From positions 1,458,605-1,522,604 of the forward strand of contig JAHBTE010000001.1 of assembly GCA_019638675.1 (NCBI GenBank): 64,000 nt of DNA, given 5' to 3'. This DNA comes from Fimbriimonadaceae bacterium. Its GTDB lineage: Bacteria; Armatimonadota; Fimbriimonadia; Fimbriimonadales; Fimbriimonadaceae. Positions 35,592 through 44,053 of the stretch are shown here, piece by piece. The notes under the pieces are model-generated. The model was not told the origin of the DNA and did not search any database. It was given only the letters and a program-made list of their open reading frames with translations. A program made the translations under genes and the position numbers. Each line of letters opens with the position of its first letter. The stretch's first letter is position 1.

Positions 35592-36362
35592 ATGGCTCGA
35601 TTAACCGGAGTAGATGTATCAGTTTTTAATGTTGGTGGGGCAGATTTGCTGGCAGATCTGAAGTCGGCAGAGGTGATATCAACGACAAGCTTTGTGGACG
35701 CGACGCCTGTTGTTTCAGCAGGTGCGGTGCGCGAACCTGTTAAGCAGAATGTGGCAATTAAAGGTGCTCTTCTCAGTTCTAAAGGCGGAGGCGTGAGGGT
35801 TACGCATCTGGATGTTTCCGCTTTGTTATTGGCGGGTTCGGACTTCCGTCCGGTTGTGCGAGAGGTTTTGTTTGAGGGCACGATCCAGCACGAAGAAACG
35901 AGTGGCATTGGTGACGAATGGGCTTGGCCAGTTGCAGTGCAGAAAGATTATCGGGCCAAGTTTTTGATGGCAGTTGATACGGAATCTTCGGCGGTTTTGG
36001 TCGGAAAAGCGTTGGGAGCACTCTCGGGAAAGGCGGTGCCCATCAGTTTGGTTATCAACGGAATTACGATCACTCTGACTCTTCTTCTTGCCAAATTTGA
36101 GCGCAAAATGACGGCGGGTCAAGTTCAAACTTGGGAAGTTTCTCTGGTTGGTTCGGCTCCCATTTCTGGGGCATATCCCGCATCGCCAACCGGGAACGCG
36201 ACGCTGTTGGCGTATTCATTCAACTCGCCAGGCGTGCCCCTTGCTATTGAAGCGAATGGCTATTCGGGCGAGTTTTTGGTAAAGGCTTTTGGGTTTCGTT
36301 TTTCCAGCGGATCAGCGGTAGAGAGTTGGTACGACTTTGCCAGCCAAGGAGCGGTCAGTTGA
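35592..36362 (+). CDS. Putative major tail tube protein
   Basis: The 256-residue protein is rich in Ala, Val, Gly and Ser. It has repeated beta strands (VDVSVFNVGGADLL, VVSAGAVREPVKQNVAIKG, FLVKAFGFRFSSG), and the gene sits just before the tail chaperone pair. Tail tube proteins have this position and composition in siphophages. No motif is diagnostic by eye. The stop codon overlaps the TTG start of the next gene. Confidence 0.55.
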   Translation: MARLTGVDVSVFNVGGADLLADLKSAEVISTTSFVDATPVVSAGAVREPVKQNVAIKGALLSSKGGGVRVTHLDVSALLLAGSDFRPVVREVLFEGTIQHEETSGIGDEWAWPVAVQKDYRAKFLMAVDTESSAVLVGKALGALSGKAVPISLVINGITITLTLLLAKFERKMTAGQVQTWEVSLVGSAPISGAYPASPTGNATLLAYSFNSPGVPLAIEANGYSGEFLVKAFGFRFSSGSAVESWYDFASQGAVS

Positions 36363-36700
36363 GTTGGTTCGCGGATTATCTGAATGCGGTCAAATCTCAG
36401 CCGCGTTACGAACAAGTGATCGTACAGGATAGGGCTTTTCAAGTTCGGACAACCGTGAGCTACGACGAGGTTCAGAAGCTTATTCAAACGGCTAAGCAAG
36501 TGTTGAATGATATCCGTATGGAGGGTGCTCGGGCAGAATCGTCCGAGTTATCCGATGATGCCATTGCAAGCGCAGTGGCGATTTCGGAGCTGATTATAAA
36601 CCCACTCATTTCACTAGATCAAGCGTTGGAAACTGCCCGTATTTCGGGCCTGCTGTTTGCCGAGTTGGCGGAGAAGGTTGATGCAATCGGGCGGCTTTGA
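36359..36700 (+). CDS. Tail assembly chaperone, short form (gpG-like)
   Basis: The TTG at 36359 is preceded by AAGGAG (36346-36351) at seven bases and overlaps the tail tube stop. The 113-residue acidic, helical protein fits the tail chaperone that lambda calls gpG. Its last sense codon and stop are CTT-TGA (36695-36700), and the following ORF is in the +1 frame. It ends in VDAIGRL. In many tailed phages a longer fused form is made by frameshifting at this point and is needed for tail assembly. Confidence 0.65.
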   Translation: MSWFADYLNAVKSQPRYEQVIVQDRAFQVRTTVSYDEVQKLIQTAKQVLNDIRMEGARAESSELSDDAIASAVAISELIINPLISLDQALETARISGLLFAELAEKVDAIGRL

Positions 36701-36917
36701 ATCGTTGAAGGGGCTGGTTGGATTCGTCAGCCGATCAGTGAATGTTGGTTCAGCGTTTTCGTTGGATTTTGAACCTGGTCAAGAGCAATTAATTGAGGTT
36801 AATCGTTCGGAAACCGAAATTAATTCACCTATTCCAATGGCAGCAAATACAGATTCTTCAGTATTAGATTGGATGGACGAAGCTTTGGGTGAGGCACTTC
36901 GTTTAAGGAGGTTTTAA
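36681..36917 (+). CDS. Tail assembly chaperone second ORF (gpT-like extension)
   Basis: The ORF is in the +1 frame relative to the upstream chaperone. It can be reached by +1 frameshifting on CTT-TGA (36695-36700) to give a fused protein of about 185 residues, or it can start independently at ATG 36681. The second option has a GGAG box (36670-36673) seven bases upstream. The 78 residues contain a hydrophobic start (KGLVGFVSRSVNV), an acidic middle and a Leu/Arg-rich end. It ends two bases before the next gene. Confidence 0.6.
   Translation: MQSGGFESLKGLVGFVSRSVNVGSAFSLDFEPGQEQLIEVNRSETEINSPIPMAANTDSSVLDWMDEALGEALRLRRF
36690..36701 (+). promoter_or_regulatory. Candidate +1 programmed frameshift site CGG-CTT-TGA
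   Basis: CTT-TGA followed by A resembles the E. coli prfB site CUU-UGA-C, in which tRNA-Leu slips from CUU to UUU. GGGCGG lies directly upstream as a weak anti-Shine-Dalgarno candidate. After a +1 slip the frame reads GAA-TCG-TTG-AAG and continues for 72 codons. Slippage is inferred; independent initiation at 36681 is possible. Confidence 0.45.
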
Positions 36918-36919
36918 TT

Positions 36920-39085
36920 ATGAGTTTTGTCTTGAACATCAACCACAGTCAGCGGCGGCTAGCGGCTGATCGCTTGACCGTAGTCGCCGGTGGCTTAGAA
37001 CTCAACGGGGCGATTTGGGAAGGCACTTGGATTGATCCGATCACGCACACGCTCATGCTTCGCCCGTGTCCGTTGGAGACGGAGTGGTACATGGAATCAG
37101 GTGGTGCTTACGCCAAGCTTAGCCTTGCTGATTTCGACACTGATGCGGCGTGGGAAGAACGTCAAGACCAGCACTGGGCAGGGCCGTGGCTCGCCGTTAA
37201 AGATACGTCAGCAAATCCCGCCGCTCTTTCTGTTGCGAGCTATCCCAAAAACATGGGGCTTTCATTTAGCTGGTTCAGCTACGGTGCGGGAGATACCTTT
37301 TTGCAGTACGAACTAGGCTGGAACAGCGAAGCCACCATTAGCGGCGGAGTGGCGCTGCAATTTTGGAGCGATGGTCGGGTCGACGTTTATCGAAACGGAG
37401 AGTTCATTCAGTCGGGAAAAATCAGCGGGGCGAAGTCTCGGGAAGTCCGAAGGCTACAGGTTTTCGAGGTGATGATTATTCCTATGCGGAAACGAGAACT
37501 ACTCATCGTTTCGCAAAGTGGGGACGGCTTTTCGGTTGTGTTCAATGATATTGATTTGACTGAGAGCGAGCCAGAAATCACTCCCGCAGGCAAGATTTGG
37601 TTTCGGTGTCAAAGTGGCGCAACCCAGGCGCAAATTGCGCCGATTCGATACGCAACCGCCGGATATGCAACCTCACTAAAAACCAGTTTTCTGGAAGCAC
37701 CTCAGGCGGATGAGGAACTCGTTGAATTCGAGAACGATAGCTGGCTGGATTCCCCCGCCCCCTACAAGATTTATGGCTTCCCGGGATTCAGCAACGGAGA
37801 TCAGACGGTAACCGCTTCGCTGATGGAATGGGATGGAGTAACTGAGTTCTCGCCGGATGGAACCGCTAACGAAATCAGGGTGAAACTTAATCTGGAAACG
37901 ACGGATGAATTGTTCACTCCATTTGTGATGGGTGCCCAGTTGGGTTATGCGGCGATCGCTGGATTAACGGATGGCGACAGCGTTTTTGATTGCGCAGAGT
38001 TTGTGGATTCAGCGGCTCTATCTGTCCCTGATCGCGCCAGTGGGGTTGTGCTTGACGTTGAACTGTTGAGGGCATCTGAACTTGATGATTTAGCCAGCGG
38101 AGGATTATCTGCTGGGCGGTTGCCGGCTCAGCTACGCATAGACGAAGAAACTATTTTGGAAGGCATTTGCGGTGCGATGGATGTTGTTCATTCTTTAGGA
38201 AATGTTGCGCGTGGAACCCTAGAAATTCGCGACCGATGGCTAGCCTTAGAAGATGCAATCTTTGCGGATCGAATTCCGCTTGATAGGCTTCCGTTTGAAC
38301 AGGCAATCCGGTTGCTGGTCGAAAAAAGTGGCATTGCTACAGAGCGGATCAATGTGTTTTCTTCCGGATTCAAACTCCCCTTTTCATCCGGAGAAATTAG
38401 CGGCGAATGGGGGATGCTGATCGAATCTGGCGACCGAGCTTCTGATTGGCTTCGGCGACTGATGGAGACTTTTGCTCCAAGTTGGTTCTACGGGTTTCGT
38501 CCGGCTCCCGATGGAAGTGGAGAACAGTTCTATGCTTTGCCCATTGCCGAATTGGATTATGAACCTGCGGTTACGCTCTACGCATCCCGCGAAGAAGCGA
38601 TTTTGGATGGAGTCGATGAATCGGAAGCCTCGAAATTTACTTTCAGATCGCTTACTCAAGCTTCATTAGAGCCTGCGGCAAACGAGGTGAGAGTGACCGG
38701 AATTGACCCTCGCACCGGACGGCCACTGCAGAGTGTAAAGACCGACTACGCCGCTCAAACAGTAGCGGCGCCGGCTGGCTCTCGTTCCGAGAGTTGGAGC
38801 GGTTCCATACGACGATTTGTCTTGGTTGATGCGGGGCTTACCGAACAGGCGGCGATTGATTCTGCCAGCTTGGCATTATTTGATGACCTCACAGCCCGAA
38901 AGGAATTAGTAGAGTTTGAGGCGGACTTTCTTCAAAAACCGGGCGGCGTTCCAGTTTGGCGGGGTGATGTCGTCCGCATTTTTGGATTAGGCGATGTACG
39001 AATTCGCTCGTTTGGCGTTCGGTTTGAATTTGAATCGTCGCTAGGAACTTACCGCCGGGCACTTTATGTAGGTGAACGCCTGTGA
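36920..39085 (+). CDS. Phage tail tip/baseplate hub-like protein
   Basis: The 721-residue protein begins after a strong AAGGAGG box. The first third carries strands with aromatic pairs (SFSWFSYGAGDTFLQYELGW, FWSDGRVDVYRNGEF) that look like a lectin-like beta-sandwich. The middle is variable, and the last 250 residues hold a hub-type domain ending in VVRIFGLGDVRIRSFGVRFEF. In its position a tape-measure protein would be expected, but the chain lacks the long helical repeats of one. The tail-tip call therefore rests on position and general character. Confidence 0.5.
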   Translation: MSFVLNINHSQRRLAADRLTVVAGGLELNGAIWEGTWIDPITHTLMLRPCPLETEWYMESGGAYAKLSLADFDTDAAWEERQDQHWAGPWLAVKDTSANPAALSVASYPKNMGLSFSWFSYGAGDTFLQYELGWNSEATISGGVALQFWSDGRVDVYRNGEFIQSGKISGAKSREVRRLQVFEVMIIPMRKRELLIVSQSGDGFSVVFNDIDLTESEPEITPAGKIWFRCQSGATQAQIAPIRYATAGYATSLKTSFLEAPQADEELVEFENDSWLDSPAPYKIYGFPGFSNGDQTVTASLMEWDGVTEFSPDGTANEIRVKLNLETTDELFTPFVMGAQLGYAAIAGLTDGDSVFDCAEFVDSAALSVPDRASGVVLDVELLRASELDDLASGGLSAGRLPAQLRIDEETILEGICGAMDVVHSLGNVARGTLEIRDRWLALEDAIFADRIPLDRLPFEQAIRLLVEKSGIATERINVFSSGFKLPFSSGEISGEWGMLIESGDRASDWLRRLMETFAPSWFYGFRPAPDGSGEQFYALPIAELDYEPAVTLYASREEAILDGVDESEASKFTFRSLTQASLEPAANEVRVTGIDPRTGRPLQSVKTDYAAQTVAAPAGSRSESWSGSIRRFVLVDAGLTEQAAIDSASLALFDDLTARKELVEFEADFLQKPGGVPVWRGDVVRIFGLGDVRIRSFGVRFEFESSLGTYRRALYVGERL

Positions 39086-39231
39086 TGCAGTTTCGTCCGC
39101 TAGTCAATTTGAAGAGTATCGTTCTCGCTTACCGGCGGTTGGCCAGATCGCGGACGGTTGTCACTCGAGGCTCTGGTGAATTGGCGAAAAAGCTCGTGCG
39201 AAACGTCAAGCGGTTGAACGAGGAGATTTAG
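39085..39231 (+). CDS. Small basic tail-module protein
   Basis: A 48-residue ORF is missed by longer-ORF searches. The ATG at 39085 overlaps the previous stop (TGATG), and the frame ends at TAG 39231, only three bases before the next start. The protein is very basic (many Arg/Lys: AYRRLARSRTVVTRG, KKLVRNVKRL) with two helical segments. The overlap on one side and tight spacing on the other support real translation. No family is recognised; small basic proteins of this type may bind nucleic acid or the tail tip. Confidence 0.55.
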   Translation: MQFRPLVNLKSIVLAYRRLARSRTVVTRGSGELAKKLVRNVKRLNEEI

Positions 39232-39234
39232 CAG

Positions 39235-42096
39235 TTGGCCGAGTATCTCAGCGGGCGAACCCGTCGAATCATCGTGACTGGGCGTTGGCAATCTCCCATC
39301 CGCGTGGAGTGGCGGTGCACACGCGAATGGCCAGTTGCTCCAAACCGATACGCCACATATTCGGAGGCATGGCCAGAGTCAATCGAGGTTCGGGCTCTGG
39401 GCATGAAGGTCGAATACTGGCCCAGTTCAGGGTTTGGAAGTTTCCCGGCAGATAGTGCCTGCTCAGTAACGTTAACTGGGCAGTACACGGTCAATCAACG
39501 AATCACCTCGGGTGAGGGCTTGAGCTTTGAGACTACTGATTCGGATAGCCACACGACAAATTACACAGTTGGGGATGAGGAAATCTTTGATCTTGATCCT
39601 CAAGCTAACTACACATTTTGGGCCGATGTGGAAGAGTGGTTTGAAGTCATTGATCCGATTGAGGATTCGGATACTGACGGATTTCCGAACTACGGAGGCG
39701 ATGCGGTCAAGGATGGAATCACTGGACGTTCGGTTCGGTTTTTTGAGCGCTTACAGGAAGGCGGGGAAATGGGTGTTTCTGTCACTGGATTAGTGCCGCT
39801 AACCCTTGCTCGAACGATTCTTTCCGGTGACATTGCCGAATTTGGTGAGATAAACCATAGTCTTGATCGCAGAGGATCAATTCATGCGGAAAACGCGACG
39901 GCTCTTCTTTCGATCACGGGCAAGGTTGCGGGATTAGATGTTGAGCCCAATTACTTGCGAAGCACTTCAAGTTCATCTTTCGACGCCACAACTGGATTTG
40001 AATTGGAACTCACAAAAGGGCTGAACGAATCTGGCGAGAGTTACGGATTTTGTTGGGGTGTTCCTGATACTAAATTTAAGTGGATGGGCGTAACTTTTTC
40101 TGGCTCGGAAGAACTTGAAGAGCCGTTCCAGATTGAGTTTGAACGTCAATTTGGGTCGACTGATTTGATTGACATATCAGGTAGTGCAACCGAAGAGTGG
40201 AGTCAACAAGCGTTTGAAGCCTTTTGTGTGCTTGATGGGTCATCTCAGGATTCAGTTAGTTTTGATAATCGGACGCCGATTCGCCATTGGCTAACCGGGG
40301 AATCGCTCGCGGAAAGCCGTGATCAAGTTGATGATTGGCGGATGCAGTTTCGGGGGCGAAAATGGTCAGCGTTTACAATTGAACACGCAGAGGAAACCGT
40401 GCTTGATGATGGTAGCTCACTTGCCGGATGGAGCGGCGAAAACGTTGAGCTTTCGTTGGATGAATCAGTGCGTATTGAGGTTGAAGAAGGCGGTTTTGCA
40501 TTGCGAACGTTTACCCCGCCCGTTGTCAGCGAAACTTATCGGTATTTAGAGATCGGGGCCAGGAGCTTAACGACCGAGCAAGCACCGGCGACGATCAAGA
40601 TTGGTTCTAAAAGTTGGCTACGAAAAACAGGCGAAGCGCAAGAATGGGTGACTTGGACAATTGATTTATGCCAGCCAGGAACCACCTGGGTGGAAATTGA
40701 TGAGAAGGAAAGCCGATACCCACTGGATGAGTTTGGGGAAGTGGCAGATTCAGGGCATTGGGGTGTCAGCCGAATCGAACAAATTGAGTTTTCTAACTTG
40801 CTAAATGCGGAAGCTTATGAAATCAGGAAGGTTGCACTGGTACGCAAAGGCGAAGCAAAACTTAGTTTTCTATCAACCTTCAGGCAGTTTCAGCTTAGGC
40901 AACAGGAAGAAACGGATGAACTCAAAATCGGGGTTTGGAGCGAAGTTGATGGCCGGATTGCTGATTTGCCTTCGATGCGGAAATCGGGAGCTACTATTTC
41001 TTGGGATTCGATTTCCGATCTCGCCGAATCATTAAGCGGTCTCGGTGGATGGACAATCATACCGGGCGTCGTGCCCTCAGATGGCTATCACACGAATGAA
41101 CTTGAAGCAGAACTAGCCTGGGGCGCAGGAGTGGTATCAGATGACGGTTCACTGCTCAATGGTGTGGATTTGCCTTGCTCTGAAGAGACAAATATTTTTG
41201 CTCAGGCATTGTGGGATTCGGTAGCGGTTTTTCCCGGCGCAGGGGATGTGTGGTTCTCCAGCGGAGAGTTTGGTGCCGAAACAGAATTATTTTCCGCGAA
41301 GATTCTGCGGCCTCAAGCTTGGGGGTTGATTTTGGGCGAGTCGGCTCCCCGAAGCGGTGTGCTTGTCCAACTGTTGCTAGATGATGAGCTACGTGGAGAG
41401 GACACAACTAACAGCCGCGGATGGTTTACCACTGGCCTTCCGGGAGGCTTAGAGGGTTTTGATCATCACGTTAGGCGAGCCGGGACTTCCACGGATGATT
41501 TCTCGCCAATCACACGTTGGCGGCACCGGCGGGTTTTACATGAGCTTTCGGTTGCCGGATCGGTGAGTTACGACTGGCACTTAGCTGGTCTCGCCGCCCG
41601 AGCGAACATTACAGACGGCGGAATAGTGCTGGCCATCAAGAGCAACGGATTCTCGGCGGAATACAGTCACCGATTATTAGAATTTGAGGCGAGTTCGCTC
41701 GCTATTCGGTGGGATTTAGGCAGGGAACTCAAATTGATTATGGTCACGGAAGAAGAGGGGCAGATCAAAGAAAGAACTTCACTTGACCTAGGAGAGAATT
41801 GGAGCATGGCAGAAACATTAGCAGTTGGAAACGTGCGGTATCCCGCGCTGACAATCCATCCAGACGGGCGGAGATTCGTGTATTGGATTGAAGATGGAGC
41901 AGTGAACGGAGTGATCCGAGACCGGAGCGGTGCAGTGCTTCAATCTGTTACCGAGGCACGCGCAGACGTTGAAGAATCTGGGTTAGCTGTAGGAACACTA
42001 GATCAGCCAGGCGGCTATATGACGATTGAGTTGATCACGGTTGAAGGAGATTCAGTGGTGAGTAGCCTAAGCTCTAATGGCGTGGAATTCAGTTAA
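39235..42096 (+). CDS. Large tail fibre/tail-tip-like protein
   Basis: The 953-residue protein starts at TTG 39235, with AGGAG (39221-39225) nine bases upstream. It is acidic, rich in Ser/Thr/Glu and Trp, and built from many beta strands, for example FWADVEEWFEVIDP, YGFCWGVPDTKFKWMGV and WGVSRIEQIEFSNL. In the last third are YPALTIHPDGRRFVYWIEDG and similar strand pairs that look like a beta-propeller or receptor-binding end. It is the last gene of the capsid-tail module and overlaps the convergent SGNH gene by four bases. Confidence 0.5.
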   Translation: MAEYLSGRTRRIIVTGRWQSPIRVEWRCTREWPVAPNRYATYSEAWPESIEVRALGMKVEYWPSSGFGSFPADSACSVTLTGQYTVNQRITSGEGLSFETTDSDSHTTNYTVGDEEIFDLDPQANYTFWADVEEWFEVIDPIEDSDTDGFPNYGGDAVKDGITGRSVRFFERLQEGGEMGVSVTGLVPLTLARTILSGDIAEFGEINHSLDRRGSIHAENATALLSITGKVAGLDVEPNYLRSTSSSSFDATTGFELELTKGLNESGESYGFCWGVPDTKFKWMGVTFSGSEELEEPFQIEFERQFGSTDLIDISGSATEEWSQQAFEAFCVLDGSSQDSVSFDNRTPIRHWLTGESLAESRDQVDDWRMQFRGRKWSAFTIEHAEETVLDDGSSLAGWSGENVELSLDESVRIEVEEGGFALRTFTPPVVSETYRYLEIGARSLTTEQAPATIKIGSKSWLRKTGEAQEWVTWTIDLCQPGTTWVEIDEKESRYPLDEFGEVADSGHWGVSRIEQIEFSNLLNAEAYEIRKVALVRKGEAKLSFLSTFRQFQLRQQEETDELKIGVWSEVDGRIADLPSMRKSGATISWDSISDLAESLSGLGGWTIIPGVVPSDGYHTNELEAELAWGAGVVSDDGSLLNGVDLPCSEETNIFAQALWDSVAVFPGAGDVWFSSGEFGAETELFSAKILRPQAWGLILGESAPRSGVLVQLLLDDELRGEDTTNSRGWFTTGLPGGLEGFDHHVRRAGTSTDDFSPITRWRHRRVLHELSVAGSVSYDWHLAGLAARANITDGGIVLAIKSNGFSAEYSHRLLEFEASSLAIRWDLGRELKLIMVTEEEGQIKERTSLDLGENWSMAETLAVGNVRYPALTIHPDGRRFVYWIEDGAVNGVIRDRSGAVLQSVTEARADVEESGLAVGTLDQPGGYMTIELITVEGDSVVSSLSSNGVEFS

Positions 42097-42917
42097 TTCT
42101 TTCGCCGCTTTCGAGCCAAGGCTAATACTCCGATGCTCATGAGTACAATGCTGGTCGGTTCCGGAACAGATTCCGTCGTCATCGTTTCGTAGAATTTGTC
42201 GGCTCCAACCTGTGCACCTGCGTTGTTCCAGTGGATTCCATCGAAATGGTGAACTCCAGGGGTTTGCGAGATATTCTCAAATATAGGCACGTACTTGATG
42301 TTTGCTCCATTAAGTTGGTATTCCACTACCAATTGCTGGACAAGTACAGCTGTATCTGCTGCCCAAGAGTTAAATCCTGCTGCGACGTTATCAACTTGAG
42401 TTTCCGGGGTCGGAGAAGCAAAATAAATCGTCATTCCCGGGTTAAATCCGAGGGCAGTATTTAATAGCCCCGTCAGTTTGTCTCGATTCCAAGCTTCTGC
42501 CTGATCACGTGTAGCCTGTGAGGTCAGGTAGCTACCACTCCATCTCCACCATCCGTTGATCGGGGTCATCAACAACATAGTATCGGTATGGTTAGCAGTA
42601 AGCCAATCACTTAGTTTGCCTGCAGAGAGGGAGGAGGGATTTCCGTTGAGTATATGGTCAGCGTCCCAGCCACCCATTCCAGAGTGGTGATTTGCATGAC
42701 CAGAGGGAAACGAACCCCAATTGTGGAATCCAACCCAATCGTATGTATGTCCATTTATTGAAAGCCTAGAGTCAAGAAAAGAACGATAGCTATTTCCTGC
42801 TTCACCAGTACCTCCTGTCATAGAATCGCCTACCGCCATGATCGAGCCAAAATTTTTAGCTTGTGCAGAAATGGCGCTGCACAATATGCAGGCCGTGAGG
42901 ATCAGTCGGAAATTCAT
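42093..42917 (-). CDS. SGNH-type hydrolase with PEP-CTERM sorting signal
   Basis: Secreted esterase/lipase-like protein. The N-terminus at 42917 gives a signal peptide (LILTACILCSAISAQA). Block I is VGDSMTGG with the nucleophile Ser, and block V is FDGIHWN with the catalytic Asp and His. The C-terminus is a PEP-CTERM signal: VPEPTS, a hydrophobic helix (IVLMSIGVLALA) and RKRRK. Such proteins are cut by an exosortase, but no exosortase gene is seen in this window. The frame extends to 42935; the Met at 42917 is a better start. Substrate unknown. Confidence 0.85.
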   Translation of the reverse strand: MNFRLILTACILCSAISAQAKNFGSIMAVGDSMTGGTGEAGNSYRSFLDSRLSINGHTYDWVGFHNWGSFPSGHANHHSGMGGWDADHILNGNPSSLSAGKLSDWLTANHTDTMLLMTPINGWWRWSGSYLTSQATRDQAEAWNRDKLTGLLNTALGFNPGMTIYFASPTPETQVDNVAAGFNSWAADTAVLVQQLVVEYQLNGANIKYVPIFENISQTPGVHHFDGIHWNNAGAQVGADKFYETMTTESVPEPTSIVLMSIGVLALARKRRKN

Positions 42918-43012
42918 AGTGGTTCTTCCTGGCATGAGTACTTACAGCTATTATGCGAGGTTTTCAACTCAATGTTTGGGCAAACCTATCGTTAAAATTG
43001 CTGGTTTTCAGG

Positions 43013-44008
43013 CTATGAACGAATCCTTAATGATTGGATTCGCTTGACCTGCTTGGAAAACTCGGATGGATTTTCCTCAGGCTGAGAGGTTGGAAAAACG
43101 TGCTTTCTAAACTCCTCCATCGGCAAGTAAGAGCCCAGATATCTTTTAGCAACCTGCTTGCGGTTGGGGTTGATTTTCCAGCTTTGAAGGAGCGATTTTC
43201 GTACCTGAGCTATGTTGTAAAAGTAAGCGTACATCGCACTGAGGTTGATAAGGTTCTGAGCCAGCCCTTTGCGAATCAATCTTTGGTCAAATCTCGACAA
43301 ATCCCATGATTGCCATTGATCTTGAATCGCCTGTCGCACCCGGATTTCTTCCAACGCTTGTTTGTGGCTGAACAGATAGGAATTAGTCTCATGTTGTCGC
43401 CAAAAAGTGAGTCGTTCATTTATGCATAAAACAGGAGATTTGATGGATGCTTCAAGCAATGCTAGCCAGTCGCCTGAGTAGCGGCAAGTTGTCTCAAATC
43501 GAACACATTCCTTTCGCCACAAAACGCCGGAGGCGAGAATTCGGTTTTCGTACAGCAAATTGGGCAAAGGCTCTTGAACCTCAGAAGTCGGCCAATCAGC
43601 ATGAACATCGTCCTCAGTAATTGGATTACCTTCCTTGTCAACCATCCACCCAAGTACGTAACACAGAGGCGTATCTGGATGCTGTTTGAGCAAGTTCACT
43701 TGCTGCTCAAGTTTCTTAGGTGCCCATAAATCATCTGAATTCATGATCGCCACAAACGGCGATTTTGCAAGTTCCAACCCGCGAGCCTGGGTTCCATAAG
43801 TGCCTAGATTGTTCTCGTTCTGATAGACACTCAGTCGGGGTTCAGAATTGGCGATTTCTTTAGCTAACTCTACACTGTTGTCAGTCGATCCATCGTCGAT
43901 CAGGATGATTTCGAAGTCTTGAAACGACTGGTCAAGGATAGACTGAATGCAGTCGCGTAAATAAGCCGCGTGGTTGTAGCTGGGAATAATCACGCTGACT
44001 TCTGGCAT
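43013..44008 (-). CDS. Family 2 glycosyltransferase
   Basis: Inverting sugar transferase, cytoplasmic. The GT-A signature is complete at the N-terminus: VSVIIPSYNHAAYLRDCIQSIL, then FEIILIDDGSTDNS and a later MNSDDLWAPKKLEQQ with the DxD-type nucleotide-sugar site. The 331-residue length is typical for enzymes that act on cell-surface glycans. A divergent gene for a methyltransferase starts 45 bases away, so both may belong to a glycan-modifying locus. Acceptor and donor are unknown. Confidence 0.9.
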   Translation of the reverse strand: MPEVSVIIPSYNHAAYLRDCIQSILDQSFQDFEIILIDDGSTDNSVELAKEIANSEPRLSVYQNENNLGTYGTQARGLELAKSPFVAIMNSDDLWAPKKLEQQVNLLKQHPDTPLCYVLGWMVDKEGNPITEDDVHADWPTSEVQEPLPNLLYENRILASGVLWRKECVRFETTCRYSGDWLALLEASIKSPVLCINERLTFWRQHETNSYLFSHKQALEEIRVRQAIQDQWQSWDLSRFDQRLIRKGLAQNLINLSAMYAYFYNIAQVRKSLLQSWKINPNRKQVAKRYLGSYLPMEEFRKHVFPTSQPEENPSEFSKQVKRIQSLRIRS

Positions 44009-44053
44009 CGCATTTCAGGTTTTACCCCGGCCTTTCGCGCCACAATGTTCGTG

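Larger units (their letters stand above)
32392..42096 (+). mobile_element. HK97-type capsid and tail gene module (domesticated prophage or GTA-like)
   Basis: Eleven consecutive plus-strand ORFs with tight or overlapping junctions encode a prohead protease, an HK97 capsid protein, connectors, a tail tube-like protein, a tail chaperone pair and tail-tip proteins. No terminase, portal, tape-measure-like protein, integrase, lysis gene or repressor is recognised here, and no flanking direct repeats or tRNA are seen. It could be a decayed prophage, a gene transfer agent-like locus with the other genes elsewhere, or a capsid-derived cell structure. Several genes have strong ribosome sites. Confidence 0.65.
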
